Below are positions 35,401 through 50,300 of a stretch of DNA of 64,000 nt, piece by piece. Every line of letters starts with the position of its first letter. Position 1 is the first letter of the stretch. The notes below the pieces were generated by a model. That model saw nothing but the letters and a program-made list of their open reading frames with translations. It had not been told where the DNA came from and ran no database searches. The translations under genes were made by a program, and so were the position numbers. Location: positions 458,767 through 522,766 of the forward strand of contig CM018605.1 in NCBI GenBank assembly GCA_009192285.1. Direction: 5' to 3'. The stretch is from Morchella semilibera (lineage: Eukaryota; Ascomycota; Pezizomycetes; Pezizales; Morchellaceae).

Positions 35401-37130
35401 GATCGGCGATACTATCATGGTATAAGAACAGAGGCAGCGCTTGCGTTATCCAAGGTATGTTTACCGTAGCGAGTTTGAGTTCCAAATCTGATGCAAGACA
35501 GTGCGCCACTGCCGACTTAGCATGGGTGGGGCAGTTTCACCTTATGAAGGCATTTCAGGAATTTTTCTGTTTCCCAGGATCCGCGATACCCAGAAGTAAT
35601 GATTTCACGGATTTCACTTCGTACTACGTACAGAAAGCAATACCGACATCAATGTCGCGCATCAGGAATCTTTCGGGGGCTTGCCCAACAAGTGCGCAAA
35701 AATGGCTGCTGGATGTGCTTAGGTACAACGACAATTCAAACAATAACGTAAGTCTCACCACTATATGATAAGAAGGATTTTAACGTACTGATTATGAAAA
35801 GTTTGATGATTGCCATTATGTGGCCAATCTCATGAAGGCGTTGGCCAATACCCTCACACTGGCAAAAAACTCTGGGGGTGAATTTGGCCAACAATATGAG
35901 TTTGAGGACGACGAGGCTGCGGCCACGCAGGAGGCTGCCATTAGAGAAATTTTAAGGTACCAACGTATGGATCAGTGGCAACCAACCTATCAGAACATTG
36001 TTTCAGAGGTCTCCCTAGAGGTAAGGTCAGAGTTTGCAGACACAAGGCTCATGATAGTTAACGACGATTGCAGATTCAAAGAGACTTAACTTTATCAGGC
36101 GTGAAGGGCGCCGGTATGGAGTTTTTCATGACTTACACTAGAGAAGGAACACTGGAAACCCTTCGAGCAAGGGCTTTCGACTGTATGATTGATCTTGGCG
36201 CTCTCCGGAGCCCTACACTAGTCGAGTATATTTGCAAGGTCATTGGGTCGGATCCCTCAGCCTACATTCGGAAGCGTGTTTATAGCGCCCTGGTGAAAGG
36301 ATTAGGAATGATAGCCACTGGTGATGATAAATCAAAAGTGAAGGACGAACCGGATATAGAGTCGGGTGAGATGATGATAATTGACGATGTGGGAGACTCT
36401 TCGAACTCGCGTAAGGACGAACTTGCTCGAGAGACAATTTCTGGCGCAATTGCGTCTTTAAAGAAGGAAGTCGGGGAAGACAAAGTTTTGAAAGAGAATC
36501 TTTGGAAAGCTTGCACGTTAGTGAACTCTTATCGAGAATTTTTGAGTATGAGCTGACCATTTACGTGCTGTTTAGATCTCAGGATATTGGGTTGCTTGAG
36601 TTACGTGACTTAACTGATATTTGCAGACTTCTTTATTCTACCAAAGATTCGCTCATCGTTGTGATGAAACGTCCACGCCATCTTAGGTGTGAACATATTG
36701 GAAAGGTTTGCTTATCAGTGGTTATAATCAACGATGGACACCGTTTGTTAACACATCTTACTAGGCTGTGTTGAAATTTAAGTGGTCATATGATATTGGA
36801 GTAAAGCCGCCGCCACCACCGCCGCCGCCTATGCAGTTAAAACCACTTAAACTCATCACAACACCGAAACCGAGGGCCAATGGTACTCCAACTGGAAGAA
36901 AGGCCAAGGATTCGAGGTCCAATATCGACAAGACGCCTTCAGCCCCTAAATCAGTTCCAAAATCTACCACAAAATCTGCTCCGAAACCATCAGCCGTTCC
37001 AAGACCGTCTGCTACCCCTAAGCCATCATCTTCGAACAATTCCACCCCTCGACAACCTCATAATAAACCTCCTAAAATTGTTTTAAAGCTCAAAAATCCC
37101 CTTGCAAACGGAACCCCAAGGACTTCTTGA
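32435..37130 (+). CDS. TAF2: TFIID subunit TAF2
   Basis: Largest gene of the plus-strand trio; subunit of TFIID that contacts the initiator region. Twelve exons: 32435-32562, 32620-32680, 32744-32816, 32882-33078, 33152-33682, 33735-33965, 34027-35454, 35502-35747, 35802-36020, 36074-36516, 36576-36705 and 36765-37130, about 1350 residues. Seen: HQKVGLDINFVNKSLKGWTEI, RLNCRQCKITKCLVNG, the M1-aminopeptidase-like fold (without zinc-peptidase catalytic motif), CFVDDLAMDTTESASL, LFPEYVIDPIWPVTRKLTYA, GIAYWMTGCFLKTLMGNNEYR and FQQWVYGSGYPRF. HEAT-like repeats follow and then a Pro/Lys/Ser-rich basic tail containing eight consecutive prolines. The first intron is the least certain. The donor at 32563 with acceptor at 32619 keeps the conserved GF-HQKV block. 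Intron 33683-33734 uses GCACGAAG as acceptor after a CTAAC branch point. Confidence 0.95.
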
Positions 37131-38113
37131 TTAGCATCGATATATGGGGTTTACTTTTTGAAATCCAAGTTTTTCATTAATGCTCTCAATTTGAACCTTC
37201 AATCTCTCACAACATATTTCTCTTCTTTGATGTCTAGCCTTTTTGGTAAGTCTACGGATTTTTAGTTAGTTTTCCTACAGATGTATCATTACAGAGGTCT
37301 TTTTTGTACATTGTTACTTCGTTTCACTTCCTGTCTGGGCGCGGGTTGTTTACTAGGGGGATGGTTTTCTTTTTTTCTTTTTTCTTTTTTTTTTCTTTTC
37401 CTTTTGTTTTGCAAGGGCATAGCATGAATCGGAAGCGGCGTTGAATCTTTTTTCTTTTCTTTTCCTATTCCCTTTCGTGTTTCTAGTTTTCCCCTACCTC
37501 CTATATCCCTATTTACTTAAATCAGGTATTATTCCTTCCCCCCTTCTTTATATTTGTTATTAAAAATGCAGGCTGCGAGTCACTAGCACGGTAATATGTT
37601 ATCGGCTACTTTGATAGAGGTATTCTGATGAAAATGAGCTAGTCATGGAAGATGGTTATATTCATATCAACGGCGATAACAGAGCAACGGATATGATGGA
37701 GATGTATGATTGGAGTAATTCCAGCCACCTTTCTACTTGATGGATCAGATAGAATTGGCTGTTGCGTATGAAAGAAAAAATAGAAATTGATACATGTAAA
37801 CAATGACTGCAGGTCTCCAGCCGATGGCTTATAATCTAACAATTATAAATGTTTTATATATAGCTACTGTAGATGCAAATTGAAGACCCTATCCACCGTG
37901 TGAATCTCGAATGTCTCGGCACCAGTTGTCGATAATGACCGCCGCTTGTGTAACAATGTAGCCACATTCGAGTTAGCGTGTAGCTTACGTATCTAAGCCT
38001 TTAACGTCACCTCATCTTTCTAAGGTTCATCCCCCAACTATCAAGAGGATTTACACCACAGAAGTAGCCTATAATTGTCTACAAATACTATATTACTATT
38101 GTCATAGAAGTAC
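37131..38113. other. Intergenic, no gene seen
   Basis: 3' flank of TAF2 with long T/C-rich stretches (37360-37480) and the ESA1 promoter. One TACATGTA at 37791. Confidence 0.6.
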
Positions 38114-39776
<1,663 letters not shown>

Positions 39777-40844
39777 AAGCGACACGCGCTTTGGTTTATC
39801 AATCTTATAAAATAGCATAGTAATGTTTAGGCATTTGAGGTGTGGTATTTATTGCTTTTTGCTGCTTTTTACTTGGATGGGTCTTTGAATTCTTGGAGTT
39901 TTAGGGGCTTATGTTTGATTCTGTTTTGACACCAAATGTATCGTTTTCTAAGCACTGTATCGAATTGATGGATGGTATGGAGTTTGTAGAAGGGTACCCT
40001 TGAAGCTGGCACGACATCAAATACTGTGCCCATATTTAAATCTAGGCAATCTACAGGAGATTCCCCCATGTTGGTAACTGGAGATAAGATGGAACGGCAA
40101 ATTTCACAAGAGCCGGTGGTCTTGCTCATGCTACTCTACCCATAAGCTATAGTTTTTGGACCTAAATCATCGTCTTCGCGTAAAAGCACAGTTTACCCAG
40201 TTCTCAATTCTTTTTACCAAGCCATAATTGAAAGCTATACTATCAAAGACCATATTCCAAGATACAGCGGATTTTACCGGGACCCCATTCACAAATAGCA
40301 AAATGCTTTCCACCCTCTAAATTCGTTTTTTGGTATTTTTTTCTTAGTGACGGTGATATATGCCCAGACACTGTACATGTATGTTGAGTACATGTATGAG
40401 AATAGTGGGTGAACAAGTAAACTATATTGGGTTAGGTCAAGGAGCAATCATGGTTTGTCACTCGTCCTGGCTCCCAACGCTGAACGGAGCAGAACTACGT
40501 ATTTATTTATACCCCATACAAGCATGTAACAGCGGAGCAGAGCTGGTGCCCGGAAAGAACTCTTTGGGCCTATTTTTGAGGCGGGCTTAAAGGGCAGGCC
40601 TAGGCCAATAATTTGTTGGGGCGTTTACTATAACATGCATATGACTATAAGGGTTATATATATAGCGCTAGACGTAACTTAAATACCTAATACTTATAAT
40701 TAACAGGTATATATGCGATATCTAGGATGGGTTTCATGGAATCACTGCTGCTATTACAGCACTTGATACCACACTTTACATTAAAATCCCCGATCCTATA
40801 TTAACAGCCCACAACCCTTGTTGACCGCATATCTACTGGTATAT
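39777..40844. other. Intergenic between convergent genes, no gene seen
   Basis: 3' flanks of ESA1 and the DUF2306 gene. Two TACATGTA palindromes 15 bases apart (40374, 40389). A short minus ORF at 39869-40129 has no recognisable feature. Confidence 0.55.
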
Positions 40845-42205
40845 TTAAAGCGGTACAGACTCCGCATCTGAACCCTTCTTTGGTGCCCAAACAGCATCTC
40901 CCCAAACATCTGTTGTAAGCCCTGCACTCCCTGCAGGGCTCAATCCTGCCTTTAGCTGCTTCTCATATGCTACTTCTCTCAACCTCTCGGATTCGGCAGG
41001 AGTCAATCGAATCTTCATTGATGTCAGTACAGATGTATTTCTCAATATACCCAACTGAACAAGGGAGACCTACATATATCTCCACACCAATAACATGGAC
41101 CAAGATAGCAACCCACATTCCCATCCCAAACGTCAACTGGAACGCAGCGCCAATTTTCTCGGGTGAAGAACCCGACTTATACGCCGCTTGAACAGCAACG
41201 AAGCCGTAATTGGCACCAGTCAAGCAGGTAGGGTAGGATTCTGCAAACTGGGTAGCATTGTCCATGATAAAGGCGACTTCATCGCAACGCATGAGCTAAG
41301 GTTGATTATCAGTTTAAATTGACACTAATTTTTGTTGATGATCTCTATGCACACGACTCACTCTGTAGTATGACCTAATATTAGTGATGACTTTCGCACC
41401 AATGGCCATCACGAGGCGAAGCGTTATGATACTCGACATCTATTTCACACATATAGTCAGCTCAGCTCAGCTAAACCACAACTGTTCCAGGTTTACTAAC
41501 ATAAACCATGGCTCTCAGCATCCAGTTCCTATGCTGGTCAATTTGTAGTCTTTTGATATTATAATATGCCATCGACGAAGCCGTAAGTGTTATAAATGAT
41601 AGGAAATAGGTCCCAGCTTGTGTGACAGGGTCTCCACCGAAAGCCCGGCGGGCTATCATGAGTGCACCCGCCGTAGCAATCCATAAAAGAACGAGGATGA
41701 TGTACCCGTCGATACGATGTACTATCATGGCTTTCTGTTTATACGAGTTAGGATTCAGGACAGGATATGGGAGACGGGTGAGAAAGGTGAGGATAACTAA
41801 CATGGCGTATAATGGGAACGAATTGGAATACTGATAGAATGCCGCAGGGTAAAATTGCTGCCAGGTGTATCAAGATACCGACTAACAACATATTAGCTTT
41901 GCAATGATTTCGATGTAAGAGACCAAGTAACAACTTCTACCAACTCCCTGTCGGTACCAAAACCATTCCCCGGGGCTAGCCTCCTTCGAAAAATTCCCGT
42001 CTAGGTTTAGGAATCCAAGTCTAGAAAGGGAGGAGCCGAGTAAAGCTCCGCCAAATACGAACCCTGGTTGTGTTAGATTTGAACCTGCGTAAGACCATTG
42101 GGATGAAGACATACATAGAGGAAAATTATAGCCTCTGTAAAAACCCAGGGTTTTGTAGGTTGCTCTGTAGCAACGAAGAAAAGCGTTTTCGTTTGTATCA
42201 GACAT
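40845..42205 (-). CDS. DUF2306 family multi-pass membrane protein
   Basis: Exons 42205-41941, 41881-41802, 41734-41501, 41439-41362, 41295-41074 and 41012-40845 give 348 residues. Seen: PGEWFWYRQGV, first membrane helix ILIHLAAILPCGILSVFQFV, then the DUF2306 core IIRHKAMIVHRIDGYIILVL, AGALMIARRAFGGDP, a further helix, IDQHRNWMLRAMVY and MAIGAKVITNIRSYYR. A longer region with C-terminal GMGMWVAILVHVIGVEIY helix precedes the cytosolic tail IRLTPAESERLREVAYEKQL. The conserved histidines in VHR and DQHRNW suggest a cytochrome- or reductase-like membrane fold, but this is inference; the family has no assigned function. All five introns are 59-67 bases with standard sites. Confidence 0.85.
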
Positions 42206-42386
42206 TTTAGGGTGTAGAGAAAAGAAGCGTAATTATATGAGAATAGGTATGAGGAAAAAATAGAATAGCTTGATAGTGTGTATGTGCTGGTTAAATAGCA
42301 GTGATTGTGTTTGGAACAACTGAACAACTAGGAGCTCTACATTATTATATATATCACGATTGCAAGACCTTCAGCCTCGACTCCTC

Positions 42387-42640
42387 TTCGTCTACACGGT
42401 CAGATAATGCCCCGCAAGAAGAATAAAAACTGGGAATATTGATCACTGCCAGCTTTAAAGCTTTAAGTAAAGTGACCTCTTAGGAACCGTGCTGTGGCTG
42501 TGGTTTATAAAAAAAACTATTGGCATTTTGAACAACTTCGTCTATTCGGCAAAATATTGCCCCGTAAAAAGTAAAAACTAGCCCTGTTGACAACAACCAC
42601 TAAGAAGATAAATCTCCACCTTTAAAGACTATTATAGCTT
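42387..42640 (+). repeat. Two degenerate tandem copies of a ~110-base unit
   Basis: Copy 1 begins TTCGTCTACACGG at about 42387 and copy 2 TTCGTCTATTCGG at about 42528. Both continue with ATTGCCCCG or ATGCCCCG, a run of AAAAACT and a CTTTAAAG block in the same order. Confidence 0.6.
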
Positions 42641-43462
42641 ATCTTATAGGTTATAGTTACGGGTTTACGTGGACAGCTGTTTCATGCCTATTCATGGAGG
42701 TACTCTACTCTAGCTATCTTCGAGATATGGTATAAATTTTTCTGTAGATAAAAGTTGCAGGGGTCCCATATCCTCTTCTAGTTTTCAGGCTCAGTTGGTA
42801 AAATATACATATATAATTCGAACCTAAAAAGGAAAATATCGTCACTCGATAAGATAAGCCCCTGCCTGGATCCCTGGAGACCAATGCCGCAACGCGTCTC
42901 TTAATTAAGGCTATGCTACTCCCAGGCTCTCGCCTACGGGCGGCTTTAATATTGGTCCGAAAATATTGATCGTAGGCTTTGATGACATTATATGGCTGGC
43001 TCTTTGAATATCTTTTTTTATCTCCACCGTTATCTTCATATTAGACCACCCATTAGGTATCTATAAAGCTGAGTAGTGTTTCCATGCACTTTGTTCTGGG
43101 TTCAACATAGGATCACTGCCCAGGAAAAAGAAAATGACTTTATTGTTCGTGATTAATCCTCTTCCATATTATCCGCTCCATCCTTGCCCAGCGCATCTCC
43201 AAAGACCTTTTCCCCAGTAGCGACAACCTCCTTCTGCAGGCGCTGCATATCCCCATCCCCCTTTGTCAGTGCTATCGTCTTGAGTAACGAATCGTTTCTT
43301 CAAGGCCAGAATGTCAGTCAAAACAAGACAAAAAAAGAGCAAAGGGGGGGCTGATGGCTTTTTTACAATTGGTTTACTGTCATTAAGATCTTCTGAAGTT
43401 CTGTTAGGATCTCGCGTTGAGTGGTCGTCAAGGAGCTATTGCAACACAAGCGCGTCAATCTA

Positions 43463-43489
43463 ACGACCACGACGACCACGACGACCACA
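43463..43489 (+). repeat. ACGACC/ACG microsatellite
   Basis: Nine-base ACGACCACG unit repeated nearly three times, in the CDC26 upstream region. Confidence 0.85.
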
Positions 43490-43740
43490 CACCCTCCCGT
43501 TCCCTTCACCCACACTACCCTTGACTCTCGCTAAGGTTCATTGCTTGCTCACCTCTCATCGTTGGGCATCTTATCTTCTGGGTACTGCTAGTAGGAGTGC
43601 AAATTCGCATATATCGGGGAGTGTCTGGCCTGGTAGGTGTGGTGTTGCGTCCGTTTTGTCCAGCGTATCCAACTCATTCCAGTGGTAACTAGCTGCACAT
43701 CAACCATATAAACACCTCCCTTGCAAAAATAAACAACAAA

Positions 43741-43935
43741 ATGCTCCGTCGCAAGCCAACCCCGATCAAGCTCACAACCGACGATCTAATCCTCTACGAC
43801 GAGTTCAAAAAGGCCCAGGATGCCAAAAGCGAGGCTAGCAACAGCTTCCAGGAGAGCTTGCAGAAGGTTCCAGTTTCGGCGGACCAGAAGGCGAGGCAGA
43901 AGACAAGGGAGGAGCGGATGGGGGTTAGGCAGTAG
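43741..43935 (+). CDS. CDC26: Anaphase-promoting complex subunit Cdc26 (Apc12)
   Basis: Small single-exon ORF, 64 residues. The N-terminus MLRRKPTPIKLTTDDLILYD is the diagnostic Cdc26 motif, which threads into the TPR groove of the APC/C subunit Apc6/Cdc16 and stabilises it. The remainder is a charged helix ending KTREERMGVRQ, also typical of the family, whose members are 60-130 residues. The leader is AT/CA-rich and the ATG is directly preceded by AACAACAAA, a good fungal start context. Easily missed because of its size. Confidence 0.93.
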   Translation: MLRRKPTPIKLTTDDLILYDEFKKAQDAKSEASNSFQESLQKVPVSADQKARQKTREERMGVRQ

Positions 43936-44352
43936 TCGTTGGTTGAGGAAAGAGTATTAAAATATACCCGTTTTCTTGTCAATTTACGAGTATTTCTGTA
44001 CCTCGTCTAAAAAACCTCACATGAGTATTAAACTTTCTAGCATATTCTCCCCTAAACCACCTGGCTATCTCATCCACAACTGCTACATATATAACTTTTT
44101 GTGACCCAGCTCTAAAAGAGCACCTTCTCGGCTGGAGTCAACCTAAATTGAACCAGGTACTAGCTAAATATTACATTGCTCACACAAAAAAAAAACCTAC
44201 CTAAATTAATACAAGGCGAAAGGAATACGCAAGTGAAAACATAAGACTTTTCCTCTCCCTAGAAAACCCACACTGCTCCAATAAGTTGTTTTAAAAGAAA
44301 TAACTCTATGGATAAAATAAAAATAAAATGAAACTGGAAGAGAAATGTCCTT
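43936..44352. other. Short intergenic between convergent genes
   Basis: 3' flanks of CDC26 and SEC7, AT-rich with an A-run near 44187-44195. No gene or repeat seen. Confidence 0.7.
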
Positions 44353-47300
44353 CTAAGGCGTCCTCCGTACATTCATCCCACTCATATCACTCATTCTCCG
44401 GTCTCTTATACGACCACGCCCCATAATACCCATTCTCTTTACCTCCCCTACTCTCCTCAAGAGGTTCTGCAATGCAATCCTCACATCTGGTCCAGGTTCC
44501 CTGTTCAACATTTCGACGGCAAGTGGATAGAAAGTGTCAATATGTTTGTCAAAGTCTCTTTCTGGGAAATTTGTGTACCCCTCCATCACATCTACTACCA
44601 CGGGCCTCCAGGCGATAACATTTCGCTGCTGGGTCTCTTCGTCTAGGATGGTGTAACTACGAAGGATGTCCACGCAAAGTCTGTATAAAATTGTTAGTAG
44701 TTTTCCTGCAATACTTGTGAAAGTTTGAGGGATTAAACATACGGAATTAACGCCGACTCAATGGCAGCCCGGCTCTCTCTTCTTTCTCTCTGATCGTCAT
44801 GATACATCCTCAAGAGGATACTGACATAAGTTGAAGCACTCCCACTCTCCTGCTTCAGCAAATTTGGCGGCTGCTTCATGAATCCTTCCCTCCATAACTT
44901 CATGCGCAACTCTTTGTCACTGTTAAACCTTCTCGCAAACGTAAAACTCTTCTTCAATACTCCCATCAACCTCAAGAGCTCAGTACTCGGGATCTCACTG
45001 TACACGGCATCGTTCGAAAATAGCTCCGAGACAGTCTCGATCATAAGCAGCTGAAGAACACATTTCGTGATTATTTTGTTGAAAAATCTCCTTCTTGCAG
45101 CTGTAACTACAGGTTGTTGGCTGAGTTGTTGAGGGCGGTAATCCTCGAGGTCGACGTTTTGAGTGTTCCGGCCTTCGGGCGAAGTATCAGAACTATCATC
45201 ACCCAGCATAGGTGTCGATAATCCATTGATCTTCAGTGCATTCTCCCCGTCCGCGCCCTCCTCCATGACCGCATCATTGAAGGCCCCCTTGGGTTCATTT
45301 GGCGGACTCTGTTGCGTGCTAGCTCCACTCACTGGCCTGGCGCTGCCACCTTGTGTCGCTGCAGAGAAAAGCTGATCCGCGGTGGTTATTTCAAAGAGCT
45401 GAACAAACGCGGATACGATCTTTGTCCAATGCTCGGGTCTCAGCTTCTTTACACTCTGCAAAATCAGCTGTTGCAGACAGCTGCTACCTATCCTTGCAAT
45501 AGTATCGTTTTCTTGACAAATACAAGTCACTAAAAGGTCCAAAAATCCATCAAGCATCCTCTCTAGCAAGTCGAAATAATGGGTGAAGAGGGCGATCAGG
45601 TTTCGTAATGCCTGGATCATGGTTGTGCTTAGCCACATCCCTACTGCTTCCTGTGTGCTAAAATGTGCCATCTCGCTCCGACTCTTTAGCACCATGAAGA
45701 TTGGGAATAAAAGCTCATGACATATCGTATCCCAAAAATCCGTTGCAAAGTCCCCTCCGTACTTGACAAGTATATCAAAAAGATAACTTAGGGCTCTTGT
45801 CCTCGCCTCTAAGTCTTCGCCCGTCATGAGGATGTCGTGGAAAGAAAACAAGACCGGGAACCAGAACTTGATCATTGGATCTTCCTTCACAGTCCTTTGT
45901 ATTACTGGGTTGAGGTCATCGCCGAGCGCAGAAGGCCTCTTGGTCTGTGAAAGTGGGCATTCAGGACTTGAAAGCATATCCGGAACTGTACCCTTCAAAG
46001 TTTCGATCGCCTGTAGTGAGATTTTCTGGAAGCGTTGGTTTTTGGCAAATTCGGTGAGACAAACGATCATGTCGGTAAATCCACCCTGGGAGACAATAAC
46101 ACCAAATCTAGTGCTGTAAATCTTTCTTACACTATCGAAGGCCAAATTCACAATTTGATCTGTGAAACCACCATCACTTTTAGCTTGTCCAATATCAACA
46201 CTTAAAAATTCTCTGAGCGAAAACATACCATAGTTCTCCTTCGCTGCGTATGTAAATGTCCCAAACATGGTCCTCCAACCACTCTTGATCTTGTCACCCC
46301 TGGCCTGTAGCATCTGGCTGAGACATCTGAGAACCATATCCTTTACTGGTACAACGGCATTATTCGCCATGACATGTTGAAAAGGCTTTAAAAAATCCTT
46401 TTGAAACTTGAAGTGTGGAAGCTCCTCGATCTCCAGGAACCGCATGGAAAGCTGACGCAATGAATCCAATGCGAAAAACACTACAGAAGTATTTGAATGG
46501 CATCCGACCTATGCTCTCTATTAGTCCCAATCTCAACAGCGCGCAATCCCTTTCGGGTGATAAGATAGGAGGTAAAGACCTGATTGAAATGCTCTCCTAG
46601 GATATTCCACAGGTTACTCCATTCAACCCTGATTCTTCCCATGTTGTAATAACTGATTTCCACCAGCTTTTGCAAACTGAACATTCTAGGATGTTCACTT
46701 TGACCGGAGCTCTGGATCTCTTGCCAAGACACCTCACTTAATGCCCTTACAAAATCCACGATAGCCTCCCCAGTTAATTTACTGGTATTTGCAAATATCT
46801 TGTCGACAGCTATAATAACCTCTCGGCTTCTACTCTCCTCTGCTACCTCGGCAACATAGAGTGTATTTGTCTGTGTTCTAGGCCGAGAACGCATAGGCCG
46901 CTGGGATTGCATGCTAGAGCGAGATCTTGCGTCGCTGTTAGTATCAGGGTGGATGATGCGGCCCTTCGTGACATCTGGGACTGAACCCTCGTCAACACCA
47001 GATGAAATGAGTTGAAACCGTTCGAGTTGGGAAATACAAGTCAGCACATCTCTCCATGAGGTTTTGAGGAGGTTTCCTTCTGTCTGTGCAACATCGAGGA
47101 GGACCTTGAGAGCCTCTACATTCTTGCTCTTCATCTCGCTGAGGTTGTTGAGATGTGTAAACTTTGCGAGCGCAGTGACAAACGCGATCCTTGGTGTCTC
47201 AAGATCAAAAAAGCAAGCTACTCGGATAGCAAGCTTGAATCCCTCCATGCATAATTTTATCATCTCAGTCTCGTTGCTGTCCTGCGCCGCTCCCGAAAGC

Positions 47301-50300
47301 CCAGACAATATCGACATCCAGGTTACTTCAAACATTGGCCCCACATGCTTTGACGAAGAAGCCGCAATATACTTTGACAACTGTGGCCTACTTCCGTTCC
47401 TTCTTTGCGCCTTGAGTAATGTTTTGAACAATTGCTCTGTCTTGTTTGCCATTTCCTCACTCGCATGAACGTATGCCTCTCTTTCTAGATCTCTCCCGGC
47501 GTTTGCTAGAACTCTTCCGATACCCTCAACAATTCCGCCACCACTCTCAATAAGTGCTGCACCCCTTGCGGCCTCTCTCTCCTTCTCGCCCTCGAGCACA
47601 ATCTCATTATTCCGGATCTCCTCGTAAATTGCGAGTAAGTACTCCGGTGGTAAATCGGCATTGTCATTGATACCACGGTTGTTTTTCACAAACTCATCCG
47701 GTGTCATACGTGCTCGGCCCTTTAGCTTAGCACTGTGTTGATCCGTGTTCAATAGGATGACCGAATATGCTAACACATACGCAGTGTCCGCATTTGCAAA
47801 TGCATTTGGGTTCCCGCTGATGTAACGCTCTGCAAATTTTAACATGAAACGATCGATTTTCTGGGCTTCTCCGGGAAGACGGAAGGACTGGAGGAAGCGG
47901 CGGAGGGCATCGACGAAGCGCATACGAACAAAGTCCATTTGGTCCACGAATGCGTGCATTGCTGCAATATTTTCAGGGTCTCCCTCTCCGAGATACTCAC
48001 CAATCATCTTTTTGTCCAGGCTGTTATTGTTCTTTAGTAAGAACTCTGCAATGTTTTCCGGTGCTTCGGACTCGATAAATCCGCCTTCTACTAATGCTTT
48101 AATTCCTCTTTTGGGCTTAAAATTGAACTTCTTAATAGCCTCGTTGAGTGCAGTTTTCCTTTGTTTAGCCTTCTCGAGTTGGCTCGGGTCATCCACTATC
48201 TCATTCACATCCACCGCTGAGATAGATCTCTCAAGCTCTGGGTATGGTGTTCCTATGGTTGGGGTGCCGACAGTGGACAAACGTGGTGAAATGAAGGTGT
48301 TATCCAAGCTATCTCGCCCATCTTGACTCTCCCTTCCTGCGTTCTCCTGTAAAACATCTACAAATCCCTTTTGCGACCAAGTAACTAAACTCTGCAACAC
48401 GGCTATCAAACACTCCAAGCTTTGCCTTTTCAGTGTATACTCAACTGGAAAGGTTGGGTCCAAAATAGTTGGGGGTGTGGCCGCAATGTTTGCTGTAGAT
48501 AAACTTGGCGGAAGTGAGAACCCGTGATGTTTATTGCTCTCGTTTTTCCTTCTTTCTTCTCCGTATTGTTGCTGCTGCTGTTCCGTGATTGAGACTTGTG
48601 TTGTAGTGATGCGTGAAAGATGCTCAATAAGGCGTTGGAACATATTATCAAGTGCTGTACGATCACAATCGTAGTTGAGATAGATTTCTACAAGTGCCCT
48701 TGGATCTGAGCAAATTCTTTCTAGAACACTGAGAAGATATTGCTTCTGCTGAACACTACTGTGGCGATTGTCAAGGATATTAAGGTAGATCTCTTTGAAA
48801 AATACCTCAATTTCTTTCTGTTATCCGTACCTCGAATTAGGATGCTTTTTGAAAAGAGGAAATATTCTACTTGAGACTCAACATACCTTCAACATAACCC
48901 TCATGCTTCCTACTAATAACCAAAATATCTCACAGCAGACCTCAAATACTAATCCGACCGCACTCGCTGCATTCCTTGAGAGCGAAAGGCAGAGATATTG
49001 CTTGATGGCATGTACAAACCCCGTCGCCTCCGCACTGCTGCTTGAACGTATTGTGCTTAAAGGACTCACGAATACGATCATATGGCTTTTAAGTATTGTA
49101 TGTAGTAGATGTAGACTGAGTAGCTTGCTTCTCATCCCATGACTCTTCAAGTCGGCAACCTGCTCTGCGGGCAAGGTTTTAATGGAGAGTTTACACATGG
49201 CCCTGAAAACTAAAAACGCATCCTTTACGAAAACCTCGTCTTCATCTTCTTCTGTGGTAACAGAACCAGATGGCTGAGAGTTTCGGTGAGAAGATGAACG
49301 CGTGACGGTGGTCGGAGCATTATCTGCAATTCGCTCATCGTCGAAGGATTTTCTGTTCTCGAAACTTTGCAGAGTAATTTTTTCCGGAACCTTTTCTACT
49401 CCGGCTGAAGACGGTACTTCCGAACCTCCGCCAACACTATCCCCGTCCACGCTTGAGGGTCTATTAAGTGCAGCTGGAGACTCGTTGCCGCTACTAGCAG
49501 ACGCCGCAAGATTTGCTTCCTTCATTGCGATCCGGATCTTGACACGTTCGAAAACTGTGTGAACCATCTGTGTCAATGTTCCTTGGGCTGTCATCTGGTT
49601 TGGACTATTCCGTGAGAGAAGGAAAATATTGTATGTTTGCCGAACAGCCTTTAATAGGCCTGCGCCGTGCACAATTACCTTATCGTTCAGGACTGCTGCT
49701 AGCAACGCTTTTATGATCTGGAGCTGTACCATATCTGGGGTTGTATCTCCCTGGAAACAATCGCAGATAGTTTCAATTGCTTTCTCAATGAGTGGTATTT
49801 CTGGTGCAGTCATCTTCTCGTTTGCTCTTTCGGGCTCCGCCGGTGCCGGCGGCAGTACTGAAAAGTACGAATAACTGATAAGTTTACCGATACAATCAAG
49901 GGCAGTGGTGACTACGGCTGTGTTTTGGACAGTACATGCTATCTGAAGTGGCTCAAATACAACGGCTGGATCTGGAGGTAGTTGAGGAGCTGCATCTCTA
50001 ATAGCTGTAAGGGCCCGCTGTACGCTTTCCCCTAGAGACTTTCTCCGCTTTGCGTCTTTTGAAGCGCCGATAGATTCAAGTGCCTGGACTACGAAAACCA
50101 TCGAGGATAACGACGGCTGCCCTGCACTATTACTCGTAGTTAATGATGCGGAGGTGACTCGCGCAGAGCTCGTAGTAGTAGGTGCGTTTTTTGAGGATTC
50201 ACGCATGGGTGTGGGAGGAGCGGTCCGTGATTCAGACTGAACGGGGCGCTCTGTGGAGATTGGAAGCGGGATTCCAGCTTTCGGGGTGAGTGGTGGATTC

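Larger units (their letters stand above)
42206..43740. other. Divergent intergenic region with degenerate tandem repeat
   Basis: AT-rich, no gene seen. Contains two diverged copies of a ~110-base unit (42387-42640) and an ACGACC-type tract (43463-43489). The right end is the CDC26 promoter. Confidence 0.55.

Noticed and set aside
43463-43489. CRISPR-like short direct repeats
   Set aside because: A plain microsatellite without spacers, in a eukaryotic genome.
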